From contig URMO01000018.1 in the NCBI GenBank assembly GCA_900549085.1, positions 1 through 36,291 on the forward strand: a stretch of 36,291 nt of DNA, given 5' to 3'. The translations under genes and the position numbers were made by a program. The notes beneath the pieces are model-generated. The model was not told the origin of the DNA. It made no database searches and saw nothing but the letters and a program-made list of their open reading frames with translations. The stretch is from an uncultured Collinsella sp. (GTDB taxonomy: Bacteria; Actinomycetota; Coriobacteriia; Coriobacteriales; Coriobacteriaceae). Of this stretch, positions 1 through 8,374 are shown piece by piece (position 1 is the first letter of the stretch; every line of letters begins with the position of its first letter).

Positions 1-38
1 GACAAATTGTCGCCCTGGGCGGCGCGCAGCGTCGGCCG

Positions 39-66
39 GTTACGGCGTTTGGCAAAACGCCGTAAC
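39..66 (-). terminator. Perfect hairpin at the end of pyrE
   Basis: Arms GTTACGGCGTTT (39-50) and AAACGCCGTAAC (55-66) pair perfectly over 12 bp around a 4-nt loop. The right arm touches the pyrE stop codon. No clear T-run follows on the minus strand, so this may be a Rho-independent-like terminator or an RNA 3'-end stabiliser. The position fits termination of pyrE; the activity is inferred. Confidence 0.5.
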
Positions 67-746
67 TAACGAGCTCCGTACTGCTCGTAGTAAGCGTCGA
101 TGGCGGCCTTGAGCTCGTCGTCGATGACGACCTTACCGTCAATCTCGTGGTTGTAGAGGGTCTCGACGACCTCGGCCATGGAGACGATGCTCGCGACGGG
201 GAAACCGTACTTGGCCTCGATCTCCTTCTGCGCGGTGGTCACGCCACCCTTGCCGACCTCCATGCGGTTGAGGGACACGATGAGGCCCTTGATCTCGACG
301 TCGGCAGCAGCCTTGACCTTGGGATAGGTCTCGTCGATGGACTTGCCGCTGGTGGTGACATCCTCGACCATGACCACGCGGTCGCCGTCCTGGGGCTCGT
401 AGCCCAACAGGTTGCCCTTATCGGCACCGTGGTCCTTGGCCTCCTTGCGGTCGCAGCAGTACTTGACCTCCTTGCCGTACAGCTCGTGGTAGGCAATTGC
501 GGTCACGACGGCCAGGGGAATGCCCTTGTAGGCCGGCCCAAACAGCACGTCAAAGTCGTCGCCAAAGTTATCGTGGATAGCCTGGGCATAATACTCGCCC
601 AGCTTCTTGAGCTGATAGCCCGTCACGTAAGCGCCGGCGTTCATAAAGAACGGGGACTGACGGCCGCTCTTGAGCGTAAAGCTGCCGAACTTAAGGACGT
701 CGGACTCGACCATAAACTTGATGAACTCTTGCTTGTAAGCCTCCAT
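66..746 (-). CDS. pyrE: Orotate phosphoribosyltransferase
   Basis: A cytoplasmic enzyme of de novo pyrimidine synthesis that joins orotate to PRPP, giving orotidine monophosphate. The 226-residue product has the usual family length. It carries FTLKSGRQSPFF near residues 23-34 and the PRPP-binding signature VVMVEDVTTSGKS at about 124-136. I chose the ATG at 746 because GAGGAG lies just upstream and the protein starts MEAYKQEF as expected. The frame stays open further upstream, but that extension resembles no part of PyrE. The gene stands alone here, with no pyrF or pyrD beside it, and points away from the mgtA-like gene. The family assignment is firm. Confidence 0.95.
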   Translation of the reverse strand: MEAYKQEFIKFMVESDVLKFGSFTLKSGRQSPFFMNAGAYVTGYQLKKLGEYYAQAIHDNFGDDFDVLFGPAYKGIPLAVVTAIAYHELYGKEVKYCCDRKEAKDHGADKGNLLGYEPQDGDRVVMVEDVTTSGKSIDETYPKVKAAADVEIKGLIVSLNRMEVGKGGVTTAQKEIEAKYGFPVASIVSMAEVVETLYNHEIDGKVVIDDELKAAIDAYYEQYGAR

Positions 747-877
747 GCGGGCTCCTCTCGTAATCGCGTACGTGCTCTCCAGTTTAGCGCAGGCAGGGCG
801 TCGATGCGGGCGCGCTTTGAGGCCACGGCATTCTGTAAGAGCTTTGTCGGAGACGATGGTTTTCTGAACAATGGGGG

Positions 878-906
878 TTGACATGTCAAAACCCCTCATC
901 AAGAAT
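878..906 (+). promoter_or_regulatory. Candidate promoter for the leader ORF / mgtA-like gene
   Basis: TTGACA at 878-883 is followed after 17 nt by AAGAAT (901-906), which matches 4 of 6 positions of the -10 consensus. The -35 lies within the palindrome TTGACATGTCAA, so a repressor site could overlap it. Transcription from here would cover the 23-codon ORF and then the P-type ATPase gene. This is a prediction from sequence only. Confidence 0.4.
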
Positions 907-972
907 ACGGGCGGATTGAAACGGGTACGAGATACCCAAAGCGCGCTGCGCCCGGCCTTAAGGAGGTGTGCC

Positions 973-1044
973 ATGGAAGGCAGTCCTAGTCGAAAAACCT
1001 GCATGTCGCCCTCGGCACGCCGTGAGGATTCCGTATTCGCATAA
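973..1044 (+). CDS. Putative 23-residue leader peptide or small protein
   Basis: An ATG at 973 follows a near-perfect Shine-Dalgarno AAGGAGGT (959-966) at good spacing. It opens a 23-codon frame beginning MEGSPSRKTC and ending REDSVFA, TAA at 1042-1044. The peptide is basic, with two prolines and no membrane segment. It lies 140 nt upstream of the MgtA-like gene, with a hairpin between them. Salmonella mgtA is controlled by a translated leader (mgtL), so a similar sensing role is possible, but this peptide is not proline-rich like MgtL. The ribosome-binding site is the main evidence; the function is unknown. Confidence 0.4.
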   Translation: MEGSPSRKTCMSPSARREDSVFA

Positions 1045-1065
1045 GCACCACGAACCGATCGTCAA

Positions 1066-1102
1066 AACCACCACAAAGGTGCCTGTCCCCTTTGTGGTGG
1101 TT
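1066..1102. repeat. CCACCACAAAGG hairpin repeat, copy 1
   Basis: Arms AACCACCACAAAGG (1066-1079) and CCTTTGTGGTGGTT (1089-1102) form a perfect 14-bp stem with the loop TGCCTGTCC. The same element, reversed, occurs at 22213-22249, with degenerate relatives at 5035-5066 and 23556-23588. It sits in the leader of the mgtA-like gene. No T-run follows, so it is not a standard terminator. Confidence 0.85.
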
Positions 1103-1184
1103 CGCGAGCTTGACGTGAGCGACATCTAGGTTTTTTGAAGCAAATACGACACGTACGCTAACTCCCTTCAACAAGGAGGACCCT

Positions 1185-3953
1185 ATGCTGATGCTCAAAA
1201 CCGCCACGGTACTCGAAGCTATCTCCAAGCGCCGCCGCACGGCGCGCCCTGCCGCTCACACCGGCCTGTCCAAGAACACCATATTCGCCGCCACCCATAG
1301 CGCCGAGGACGCCCTCGTACTGCTTGACGCCACGGCAAACGGCCTCACCGCCGAGCAGGCAACCGAGCGCCTGGACGCCTCCGGCCCCAACACCATCGAG
1401 GCACCGACCAAGACGCTCGCCCGCCGCATCGCCGACGCGTTCATCGATCCCTTCGCCGGCATCCTCGCCGCGCTCGCGCTGGTCTCGCTCTACATCGACG
1501 TGCTCGCCGTGCCCGAGCCGCAGCGCGACCCCTCCACGGTCATCGTCATCGGCATCATGCTGCTGGTATCGGGCGGCATGAAGTTTATCCAGGAAGCCCG
1601 CAGCGGCAATGCGGCAGAGGCCCTCAAGGACCTGGTCTCCAACACTTGCACCGCCCTGCGCGACGGCGAGCGCGTCGAGATCCCCTTCGACGAGCTCGTC
1701 CCCGGCGATGTGATCCGTCTCTCTGCCGGCGATATGGTGCCGGCCGATGCCCGCATCATCACCGCGCGCGATCTGTTTGTGATCGAGTCCGCGCTCACCG
1801 GCGAGAGCGAGGCCGTCGAGAAGACAGCTGCCATCACCGTCGTCGAGGGTGCCGACGGCTCCGCGCTGCCGCTCTCCGCCTGCAAGAACATCGTCTTTAC
1901 CGGCACCTCCGTGCAAAACGGCACCGCCATGGCGCTTGTCGTTGCCACCGGCTCGGACACCTACCTGGGCAGCATCGCCAAGATGCTCAACGGGCGCGGC
2001 GAGAAGAGCGCGTTTGACCGCGGTGTCTCGAGCGTCTCCATGCTACTCGTACGCCTCATGCTCGTTATGGCGCCGGCCGTCTTTGCCATCAACGCCGCCA
2101 CCAAGGGCAACGTCATCGACGCGCTGCTGTTCGCCACGAGCGTGGCCGTGGGCATCACGCCGCAGATGCTCCCCGTCATCGTGACCACGAGCCTGTCGCA
2201 GGGCGCCAAGGACCTCGCCCGCCGCCAGGTTATCGTCAAGGAGCTGCCGGCAATCCAAAACCTCGGCGCGATGGACGTCCTGTGCTGCGACAAGACCGGC
2301 ACCCTCACCGAAGACCGCATCGTGCTCGAGCGCTACCTCAACACCGACGGCAACGAGGACGCACGCGTGCTGCGTCATGCGTTTTTGAACAGCTTCTTCC
2401 AGACCGGCCTCAAGAACCTTATCGACCTGGCCGTAATCGACCGTGCCGACGTGACGCCCTCGACCGTCGCACCCGATTCCATGCTGGGTCAGAGCCTGCG
2501 CGACCGCTATACCAAGGTCGACGAGGTGCCCTTCGATTTCTCGCGCCGTCGCCTGAGCGTAGTTGTAGCCGACGCCCAGGGCAAAACCCAGATGGTTACC
2601 AAGGGAGCTGCCGAGGAAATGCTCGAGATCTGCTCCTTTGTCGAGGTCGATGGCATCGCCCAGCCGCTCACCAAAGACAGGCTCGCCCAGATTCGCAAGC
2701 AGGTCGCCGGGCTTAACGCCGAGGGCCTACGCGTAATTGCCGTGGCGCAGAAAACCAATCCGCGCTGCGTGGGCGAGTTTGGCATCGCCGACGAATGCGA
2801 CATGGTGCTGATGGGCTTTTTGGCCTTCCTCGATCCACCTAAAGCAAGTGCCGCGGGCGCCGTCACCACCCTCGAAGCCAAGGGCGTGGCGGTAAAGGTC
2901 CTGACCGGCGACAACGATCGCGTCGCCGCCACCGTCTGCGAGCAGATCGGCATCGACGCGAGCAACGTCTTGCTCGGCTCCGAGATCGATGCACTCGATG
3001 ACGCCGAACTTGCCGAGCGCGCCGAGATAACTCACCTTTTCGCCAAGCTCTCGCCACTGCAGAAGGCACGCCTGGTGCGCGTCATGCGCGAGCTGCTCGG
3101 CCACACCGTGGGCTTTATGGGCGACGGCATCAACGACGCCGCCGCCATGCGTGCGAGCGATTGCGGCATCTCGGTCGATTCGGCCGTCGACATTGCCAAG
3201 GAATCCGCCGATATCATCCTGCTTCAGAAGGACCTGGGCGTGCTCGAACGCGGCATCATCGAAGGCCGCCGCACCTACGGCAACCTGCTCAAGTACCTCA
3301 AGACCACAGTGAGCTCCAACTTTGGCAACGTGCTGTCCGTGACCGTCGCGAGCCTGTTCTTGCCGTTTTTGCCCATGAGCGCCCTGCAGCTGGTACTGCT
3401 GTCGCTGGTCTACGAGATCGTGTGCATCGCGCTGCCGTGGGATACCGTCGACGACGCCTGGACTGCCCGCCCGCGCGCCTGGGACGCCGCGTCCATCAAG
3501 GGCTTTATGCTCGAGCTGGGCCCCGTGAGCTCGCTGTTTGACATCGTGACCTTCGCCGCGCTCTTCTTTGTGGTGTGCCCCGCCGCCGTGGGCGCAAGCT
3601 GGTCCGAGCTTGCCGCCGCGGGCAACGCCGCGGGTATGACGACCTTCGCCGCAATCTTCCAGAGCGGCTGGTTTGTCGAGTCCATGTGGTCGCAGACGCT
3701 CGTGGTCCACATGTTGCGCTCCCCGCGCCTGCCGAGCCTGCGCGACCACGCCGCGTCCGCGCTGTGCGCTCTCACCGTGCTAGGCCTGGCGCTCGTCACC
3801 TGGCTGCCGGCAAGCCCCATCGCCGATGCGCTCGGCCTTACGACGCTGCCCACGAGCTTTTTCGCACTGCTCGTCGGCATAGTCACCGCCTACATCGCGC
3901 TCACCCAGCTAGCAAAGCGCCGCTACATCGCCCGCCACGGCGAGCTGCTGTGA
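1185..3953 (+). CDS. mgtA: Magnesium-translocating P-type ATPase (MgtA/MgtB type)
   Basis: An inner-membrane pump that imports Mg2+ using ATP. The 922-residue product is close to the length of enterobacterial MgtA. It has an N-terminal cation-ATPase domain, TGES of the actuator domain at about 205, and the phosphorylation motif DKTGT with Asp369. The hinge motif GDGIND is at about 646-651, and the C-terminal membrane segments follow. AVGITPQMLPVIVT before DKTGT is typical of the Mg2+ subfamily (PEML/PQML instead of the Ca2+ pump PEGL). The ATG at 1185 has AAGGAGGA at 1173-1180. Other P-type ATPase substrates cannot be fully excluded. The leader with a small ORF and hairpin suggests post-transcriptional control. 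Confidence 0.88.
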   Translation: MLMLKTATVLEAISKRRRTARPAAHTGLSKNTIFAATHSAEDALVLLDATANGLTAEQATERLDASGPNTIEAPTKTLARRIADAFIDPFAGILAALALVSLYIDVLAVPEPQRDPSTVIVIGIMLLVSGGMKFIQEARSGNAAEALKDLVSNTCTALRDGERVEIPFDELVPGDVIRLSAGDMVPADARIITARDLFVIESALTGESEAVEKTAAITVVEGADGSALPLSACKNIVFTGTSVQNGTAMALVVATGSDTYLGSIAKMLNGRGEKSAFDRGVSSVSMLLVRLMLVMAPAVFAINAATKGNVIDALLFATSVAVGITPQMLPVIVTTSLSQGAKDLARRQVIVKELPAIQNLGAMDVLCCDKTGTLTEDRIVLERYLNTDGNEDARVLRHAFLNSFFQTGLKNLIDLAVIDRADVTPSTVAPDSMLGQSLRDRYTKVDEVPFDFSRRRLSVVVADAQGKTQMVTKGAAEEMLEICSFVEVDGIAQPLTKDRLAQIRKQVAGLNAEGLRVIAVAQKTNPRCVGEFGIADECDMVLMGFLAFLDPPKASAAGAVTTLEAKGVAVKVLTGDNDRVAATVCEQIGIDASNVLLGSEIDALDDAELAERAEITHLFAKLSPLQKARLVRVMRELLGHTVGFMGDGINDAAAMRASDCGISVDSAVDIAKESADIILLQKDLGVLERGIIEGRRTYGNLLKYLKTTVSSNFGNVLSVTVASLFLPFLPMSALQLVLLSLVYEIVCIALPWDTVDDAWTARPRAWDAASIKGFMLELGPVSSLFDIVTFAALFFVVCPAAVGASWSELAAAGNAAGMTTFAAIFQSGWFVESMWSQTLVVHMLRSPRLPSLRDHAASALCALTVLGLALVTWLPASPIADALGLTTLPTSFFALLVGIVTAYIALTQLAKRRYIARHGELL

Positions 3954-3998
3954 CGCGCGACCCATCAAGCGGTCAAAAAGTCCCGCCTCAAATTAAAC

Positions 3999-4059
3999 CG
4001 CCCCCATTTCCTGTGCTAAGGGAATGGGGGCGCTTTACGCCGGCCTTTATCTTTTTTTT
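3999..4059 (+). terminator. Terminator after the mgtA-like gene
   Basis: Arms CGCCCCCATTTCC (3999-4011) and GGGAATGGGGGCG (4020-4032) pair with one mismatch. A T-rich stretch follows, including eight Ts at 4052-4059. It lies between the convergent ATPase and ROK kinase genes and mainly serves the plus strand. Confidence 0.7.
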
Positions 4060-4080
4060 GACAGCCTCGTTTGGCTCACG

Positions 4081-4992
4081 CTACACCAGGCGAATGGCCT
4101 CCTGGACAGCACCGTAAAGGTTGGCGTCGTTGCCGAGCTCGGCCACCTTAATCTGCGGCACGGGAATGCCGGCAAGGGTCCCTTCGTAACCCGCGAGGGC
4201 CAGCGGCATCTGCGCACGCAGGGCATCGACGAGCTCGGGATGGCACGAGATGCCGCCTGCGATCACAAAGACCTCGGGGTCGAGCACGGCCTGCAGGTTG
4301 ATGAGCTGTCCGTCAAAGGCACGAGCGTAGCGGTCGAGCGCGCGCTGTGCCGCCTTGTCGCCATCCGCGATCCACTCAAAGACGCGGCGGCCGTCCACCG
4401 GAGAACCCGCAGGCAGCCCCTTCTCGGCAACGGCAGCATCGCGGAGCGCACGCCAACCACCCGAATCGGCAAAGGAGTTTCCCATGTTCGCGGCAGTCGT
4501 GACATCGTTGCGCAAGAAGCTGAACTCGCCTGCAAAGCAGTGCGCGCCGCGCAGGACCTTGCCGTCGAGGACGATACCGCCGCCGATGCCCGTGCCGATA
4601 GCGAGCACCACGCCAAAACGCGTCCCGCGCAGGGCGCCAGCCGCATACTCACCGAGTGCACAGCACTTACCGTCGTTATTGACGGCAACCGGCACCCCCA
4701 GCGCCTCGCGCATGAGCTTTCCCAGTGGGCAGCCGTCCATAAACGTGAGCGCACCGCCGCGATGGATCGTTCCCGTGACATCTCCCTCGTAGATACCGCC
4801 GGGTGCGCTCACGCCTACGGCGCTCACGCGTTCACGGTACGGCTCGACGAACCCGATTAGCGCCGAAACCGTCTCCTCAGCCGTGGTAAAGCCCGTCGAC
4901 AGGCTCCCGCGCTCGCGGATGGAAAAATCCTCGCCCAGCACAGCCCATTTAACGGCCGTACCGCCCACATCGATTCCAAAGAACTCCTGCAT
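4081..4992 (-). CDS. ROK-family sugar kinase (glucokinase or beta-glucoside kinase like)
   Basis: A 303-residue cytoplasmic kinase that phosphorylates a hexose or glycoside with ATP. It opens with the phosphate-binding motif FGIDVGGTAVKWA and has VNNDGKCCALGE and the ROK signature AIGTGIGGGIV about halfway. The usual ROK zinc motif CxCGxxGC is not visible, which is also the case in some beta-glucoside kinases and differs from typical GlcK/NagC proteins. No helix-turn-helix precedes the kinase domain, so it is an enzyme and not a repressor. GAGGGG lies just upstream of the ATG. It is the last of a minus-strand set after the DUF4038 glycosidase and PTS permease, fitting intracellular handling of sugars released from glycosides. 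The exact substrate is unknown. Confidence 0.85.
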   Translation of the reverse strand: MQEFFGIDVGGTAVKWAVLGEDFSIRERGSLSTGFTTAEETVSALIGFVEPYRERVSAVGVSAPGGIYEGDVTGTIHRGGALTFMDGCPLGKLMREALGVPVAVNNDGKCCALGEYAAGALRGTRFGVVLAIGTGIGGGIVLDGKVLRGAHCFAGEFSFLRNDVTTAANMGNSFADSGGWRALRDAAVAEKGLPAGSPVDGRRVFEWIADGDKAAQRALDRYARAFDGQLINLQAVLDPEVFVIAGGISCHPELVDALRAQMPLALAGYEGTLAGIPVPQIKVAELGNDANLYGAVQEAIRLV

Positions 4993-5034
4993 ATTCGCCC
5001 CTCACGAGCCATGGCCCCGGACGCGCATCGCCAC

Positions 5035-5066
5035 GACCACCACAGGGGCTGTCCCCTATGATGGTC
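5035..5066. repeat. Degenerate CCACCAC hairpin repeat, copy 2
   Basis: GACCACCACAGGGG (5035-5048) pairs with CCCCTATGATGGTC (5053-5066), with two mismatches and the loop CTGT. It resembles the repeats at 1066 and 22213 but has decayed. It lies upstream of the ROK kinase gene. Confidence 0.6.
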
Positions 5067-5105
5067 ATGCAGCAAGTCGCGCCCGGAGCCGATTATCTCT
5101 CTGTT

Positions 5106-5199
5106 TTACGCCTCTACTTTGGTCAGACGAAGCAGCATATCGCCGACGTAGGTCTCACCGTGGGTCACATAACCGCCACGCAAACTGCCCTTCCAAAGA
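5106..5199 (-). pseudogene. 3'-terminal relic of an unidentified gene
   Basis: Read on the minus strand, this stretch encodes a protein-like tail in the local codon style: WKGSLRGGYVTHGETYVGDM, then LLRLTKVEA and a TAA stop (5106-5108). Upstream of it the frame is blocked by a TGA inside the GTCCCC hairpin repeat at 5199-5242, so no start remains. The rest of the gene appears to have been lost, with the repeat at the breakpoint. I cannot name the family. A chance open stretch is possible at this length. Confidence 0.4.
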
Positions 5200-5242
5200 A
5201 CGTCCCCAATGACCACTCATTTAAGTACGTCCCCAATGAGTG
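5199..5242. repeat. GTCCCC hairpin repeat, copy A
   Basis: CACTCATT (5214-5221) pairs with AATGAGTG (5235-5242) around the 13-nt loop TAAGTACGTCCCC. It is preceded by a half-unit AACGTCCCCAATGAC (5199-5213). Two related units occur at 11883-11913 and 11932-11966 with the same loop and different stems. Confidence 0.75.
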
Positions 5243-5287
5243 CGGCGGAATGAAAGGGACTGGGTTGTAAATGTTGGAGAAGAGCCG

Positions 5288-6601
5288 TTAGCGCCTGGGG
5301 GTCAGGATCACCAGGGCGTCGTGCTCAAAGGGATGCTGAGCCACGCGCACGGTGCCGTCACCGTTGTCGCGGACGGGCAGCTTGGCGATGCGCTTGTCCT
5401 CCATGTCGAGAACTGTCGCCGCCCAGCCGCGCGCGCCGTCGAGCTTAAACTTGAGCGCCGTGGTGCGCGGCAGGTAGGTGATGACACGATCGCCAACGCG
5501 CGCCACGCGAATGGCCTCGCGCGCATCATCGAGCAGCTCCTGCGCGGGGACCACGGCAAGTGCGTCGTCGCCAGCCGTAGCGCCCAGGCCGGCAAGCACA
5601 TGCTCGATCGCGCCAAAGTCCCAAACGCCCGCAAACTGCAGGCACTCTTGCCAGCGGAACGGCATATCGAAACCCTCGCCCAGCACCGAGCCCTGGCTCT
5701 TGCTGGTCTGCCAGTTCCAAACGCCGTGCGCGCCATAGGTCACACCCGCGCTGGCGCCGGCAAGGATAGACGACCACACGCTCGCGCGGCAGTCCTGTGC
5801 GGTGAAGCGCCAGTACACGTTACGCGACGCACCCATCTGCTCGTAACAAGGCTCGGAGTTGACCATCGGCTTTTTAGGATAGTTGGCGATAAAGTCCTGC
5901 GGCAGGTGCCATGCCTCGGGCTGGCCCTCGTAGTTGTGACCGGGCTGGAACATGTAAAAGTCCAGACGGTCCAGGTACTGTGACGGAATGGTGCGGTTGC
6001 CGCGGTTGATATGCATGGTGCGCAACGCCTCGGGCGCGCGTTTGATGACCTCGTCGAGGGCGTCCTCGTAATAGGCGATCGCCTCGTCGCTGGCAAAGTC
6101 GGTATCGCCCGTCACCACGTAGACGGGGTCGAACTCGCCCAGATTCTCGACGACGCGGGCAACGTGGGCGCGGACCTCCTCGCGCGGCATAGTCTCGGCA
6201 CCGCAAAGCTCTGCAATCTTGGCACCCCAGGTACCGGGCACGTAGTTGCACCACATAAGTACGAGCGCCGGACGAATGCCGTGCTCGACAGCAGCGCGGC
6301 ACATGGCAGCAGCGCGGTCCCAGTACGCTTGGTTGGGACGGGACCAATCAAAATGCACGCCATCCTCGCTGGCATAGGGCCAAATGCCCAGATCGGGGCA
6401 GCAGCGATCCCACTGCGGCAGCGTGTTGATCTGCAGCACGTTCATGCCCTGCTCGGCGCGACGGGTCAGATAGTAGTCCCAATCGGTCTCGGTAATGCTC
6501 GTAAACGCGCTCCAGCACGTATCGGCAAACCAAAAGAACGGCTTGCCCTCGCACAAAAACCCGTCCTGGCGACCGTTAACGGTCAGCTTTCCCAAACTCA
6601 T
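5288..6601 (-). CDS. DUF4038 (apiosidase-like, GH140-related) glycoside hydrolase
   Basis: A 437-residue putative glycosidase with a TIM-barrel DUF4038 domain. FFWFADTCWSAF lies near residue 20 and the block RRAEQGMNVLQINTLPQWD follows. Asp in VVTGDTDF and Glu in MVNSEPCYEQ are candidate catalytic acids. The C-terminal 90 or so residues form a small beta domain ending DALVILTPRR, as in DUF4038 proteins with a PF12904-like tail. GH140 members such as the Bacteroides RG-II enzyme remove D-apiose. There is no signal peptide, so it acts in the cytoplasm on imported glycosides. I chose the ATG at 6601, with AAAGGA 7 nt upstream; an ATG at 6607 is also possible. It lies downstream of the PTS gene in the same direction. 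Apiose specificity is inferred. Confidence 0.78.
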   Translation of the reverse strand: MSLGKLTVNGRQDGFLCEGKPFFWFADTCWSAFTSITETDWDYYLTRRAEQGMNVLQINTLPQWDRCCPDLGIWPYASEDGVHFDWSRPNQAYWDRAAAMCRAAVEHGIRPALVLMWCNYVPGTWGAKIAELCGAETMPREEVRAHVARVVENLGEFDPVYVVTGDTDFASDEAIAYYEDALDEVIKRAPEALRTMHINRGNRTIPSQYLDRLDFYMFQPGHNYEGQPEAWHLPQDFIANYPKKPMVNSEPCYEQMGASRNVYWRFTAQDCRASVWSSILAGASAGVTYGAHGVWNWQTSKSQGSVLGEGFDMPFRWQECLQFAGVWDFGAIEHVLAGLGATAGDDALAVVPAQELLDDAREAIRVARVGDRVITYLPRTTALKFKLDGARGWAATVLDMEDKRIAKLPVRDNGDGTVRVAQHPFEHDALVILTPRR

Positions 6602-6737
6602 CTGCATGTCCTTTCGTTTGATAAAGGAGTTGCGAAACGGCAGATTCTTTCGCGGTAACCCCGCGCGAAAGCCTCCGTCGTTTAGCAAGCCCTTGTGGGC
6701 GGGCATCTCCCGTCCCAATCAGTCTACCTTGCAGGAA

Positions 6738-6770
6738 AGGCCCCGCCGGGCTTGCGCCTGACGGGGCCCT
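6738..6770 (-). terminator. Hairpin between PTS and DUF4038 genes
   Basis: GGCCCCG (6739-6745) pairs with CGGGGCC (6762-6768), and on the minus strand TTTCCT follows. It is a weak terminator or attenuator for the PTS gene and could lower read-through into the DUF4038 gene. A second small stem, CTTTCGCG/CGCGAAAG, lies at 6647-6671. Confidence 0.5.
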
Positions 6771-6810
6771 GTCGTGTAGGTAAGGTCATAGACGACCGAA
6801 TGGCTTGGCC

Positions 6811-8238
6811 TTAGGCCTCCATCTCGGCGAGCTCCTCCTTGGAGAAGCCAGTGGCAAAGACGACGGCAGCTGCGATGACAAAGGAGATCGCCATACCGAC
6901 GATAGCCCAGACGGTGTTCATCTGGCCACCCTGCAGGTAGTTGGTGAAGACCAGGAAGTTGGAGGCACCGCCGGCCAAGTAGTAGGTAACACCCATGAGG
7001 CCAGAGAACACAGCGCCGATGGCACCGCCGATGAACATACCGAGCATGGTGCGACGGAAGCGCATGAGGATACCGAAGAGCGCGGGCTCGGTGACGCCGC
7101 CGGCGATGGCGGAGATGACGTAACCCAAAGCAAGACCCTTCTCGTCGGGGTTCTTCATCTTGAGGAAGGCACCGAAGGCGCAGCCCCAGACGGCGGCCAT
7201 AGCGCAGTTGGTGGAAACGAAGACGAAGGGATCGTAGCCGGCGGCGATGATCTGAACCTGAGCGAGCAGGATGACGGGCATGTGCATGCCGCAGACCACG
7301 AAGAGCTGCCAGAAGGCGCCGAGGATGGCCATAACGATCAGGATACCGATGCCACCAAGGTCGGCAAGACCAAAGAGGGCATTGGCGATGACGTTGCCGA
7401 GCTCGTTGCCGATGGGAGCGAGGACGATGAAAGCGATGGGAATGGTGACGATCATGGTGCAGAACGGCGTGAAGACCGTGGACAGCACGTCGGGCATGAC
7501 CTTCTTAAAGAACTTCTCGATGAAGTAGAGGACCGGCACCGAAAGGATGATCGGCAGGACGGACTGCTGGTAGTTGGCAGCAGCGATCTGGATGCCGTAG
7601 ACGGAAATGATTCCGCCGCCCTCCTGAGTCGCGACACTCACGACGGACGGGGCCATGAGGGCGCCGCCGAGGAGCATGCCGAGCACCGGGGTGGCGCCGA
7701 GTTTCTTAGCGGCGGCATAGCCCAGGTAGATGGGGATAAAGGTAAACGTGGCCTCGTACAGGGTGGTGTAGAGGAACGTATAGGTCGGATCGGTATCGGA
7801 GATAACGCCGAGCATGGTGGGACCAAGAACCGCAGCGATGGTGCGGAACAGACCGCCGGCCATGAGCAGCGGAATCAGCTGGGTCATGGAGCCCGACAGA
7901 TAGTCGAGGATGATGTTGGGCAGGTTCTTGAGCTCGAACTTCTCCTTGGGAGCGTCGAGGTTCTCGTCGACCGCGGCACCCTGCTTGACGCCGGACATGG
8001 CGACGAACTCGGCGAGCACCTTGGGCACGTTCTGGCCGATGATGACCTGGAGCTGGCTGCCGGCGAACTGGCAGCCCAGAACACCCTTGACCTTCTTGAT
8101 CTTCTCCACGTCGGCCTTGTTGTTGTCCTTGAGCGTCAGACGCAGGCGCGTCATGCAGTTGGTGGCGACGGTGACATTTTCCGCACCGCCCACGAGCTCG
8201 AGGACATCGGTGGCAATCTGCTTGTTATCTACTGCCAT
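6811..8238 (-). CDS. PTS permease, EIIBC, beta-glucoside/sucrose family
   Basis: A 475-residue membrane protein that imports and phosphorylates a sugar or glycoside. Residues 1-85 or so form an EIIB domain with the phosphorylated Cys28 in ATNCMTRLRLTL. The rest is an EIIC domain of about ten hydrophobic segments containing IAGGVTEPALFG, the equivalent of the GITEP substrate motif. No EIIA domain is fused and none lies next to it, so a general EIIA must supply phosphate. The ATG at 8238 has GGGGAGGGG 6 nt upstream. Its promoter region holds several GTAAAC/GTTTAC sites shared with the isomerase-transketolase operon. The substrate is unknown; glucosides of the Bgl/Scr/Tre type are the family norm. 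Confidence 0.9.
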   Translation of the reverse strand: MAVDNKQIATDVLELVGGAENVTVATNCMTRLRLTLKDNNKADVEKIKKVKGVLGCQFAGSQLQVIIGQNVPKVLAEFVAMSGVKQGAAVDENLDAPKEKFELKNLPNIILDYLSGSMTQLIPLLMAGGLFRTIAAVLGPTMLGVISDTDPTYTFLYTTLYEATFTFIPIYLGYAAAKKLGATPVLGMLLGGALMAPSVVSVATQEGGGIISVYGIQIAAANYQQSVLPIILSVPVLYFIEKFFKKVMPDVLSTVFTPFCTMIVTIPIAFIVLAPIGNELGNVIANALFGLADLGGIGILIVMAILGAFWQLFVVCGMHMPVILLAQVQIIAAGYDPFVFVSTNCAMAAVWGCAFGAFLKMKNPDEKGLALGYVISAIAGGVTEPALFGILMRFRRTMLGMFIGGAIGAVFSGLMGVTYYLAGGASNFLVFTNYLQGGQMNTVWAIVGMAISFVIAAAVVFATGFSKEELAEMEA

Positions 8239-8344
8239 GGGACCCCTCCCCATATCATCGTGTGCCTAATCGCTTGGGCGCAGGCACGCCTTTGGCCCGG
8301 TGACTATAACCCCTTACGGTTACCGAACCCTTGGATACGCTGTC

Positions 8345-8374
8345 GTAAACAATCTGTTTACTGAACGTTTACAG
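8345..8374. promoter_or_regulatory. Operator pair upstream of the PTS gene
   Basis: GTAAACAATCTGTTTAC (8345-8361) is an inverted repeat with a 5-nt spacer. It abuts CTGAACGTTTACAG (8361-8374), which has the AACGTT core usual for LacI-family sites. GTAAACAATCTG occurs again at 30307-30318 upstream of the isomerase operon. Confidence 0.6.

Larger units (their letters stand above)
747..1184. other. Divergent intergenic region pyrE / mgtA-like
   Basis: This 438-nt gap holds the pyrE ribosome-binding site, a 12-bp palindrome TTGACATGTCAA (878-889) that supplies a -35-like hexamer on both strands, a small ORF (973-1044), a short stem GGGTA-N5-TACCC near 929-944, and a repeat hairpin (1066-1102). 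I see no M-box or other Mg2+ riboswitch that I recognise. Confidence 0.6.

Noticed and set aside
747..1004. N-terminal extension of pyrE by 86 residues
   Set aside because: The extension has no similarity to PyrE and no ribosome-binding site; the internal ATG at 746 has both.
2727..3749. A 340-codon minus-strand frame inside the P-type ATPase gene
   Set aside because: Antisense shadow with no recognisable motifs; the ATPase motifs on the plus strand are complete.
6805..8364. A 519-codon plus-strand frame opposite the PTS gene
   Set aside because: His/Asp/Glu-rich antisense shadow; the minus strand encodes an unmistakable EIIBC protein.
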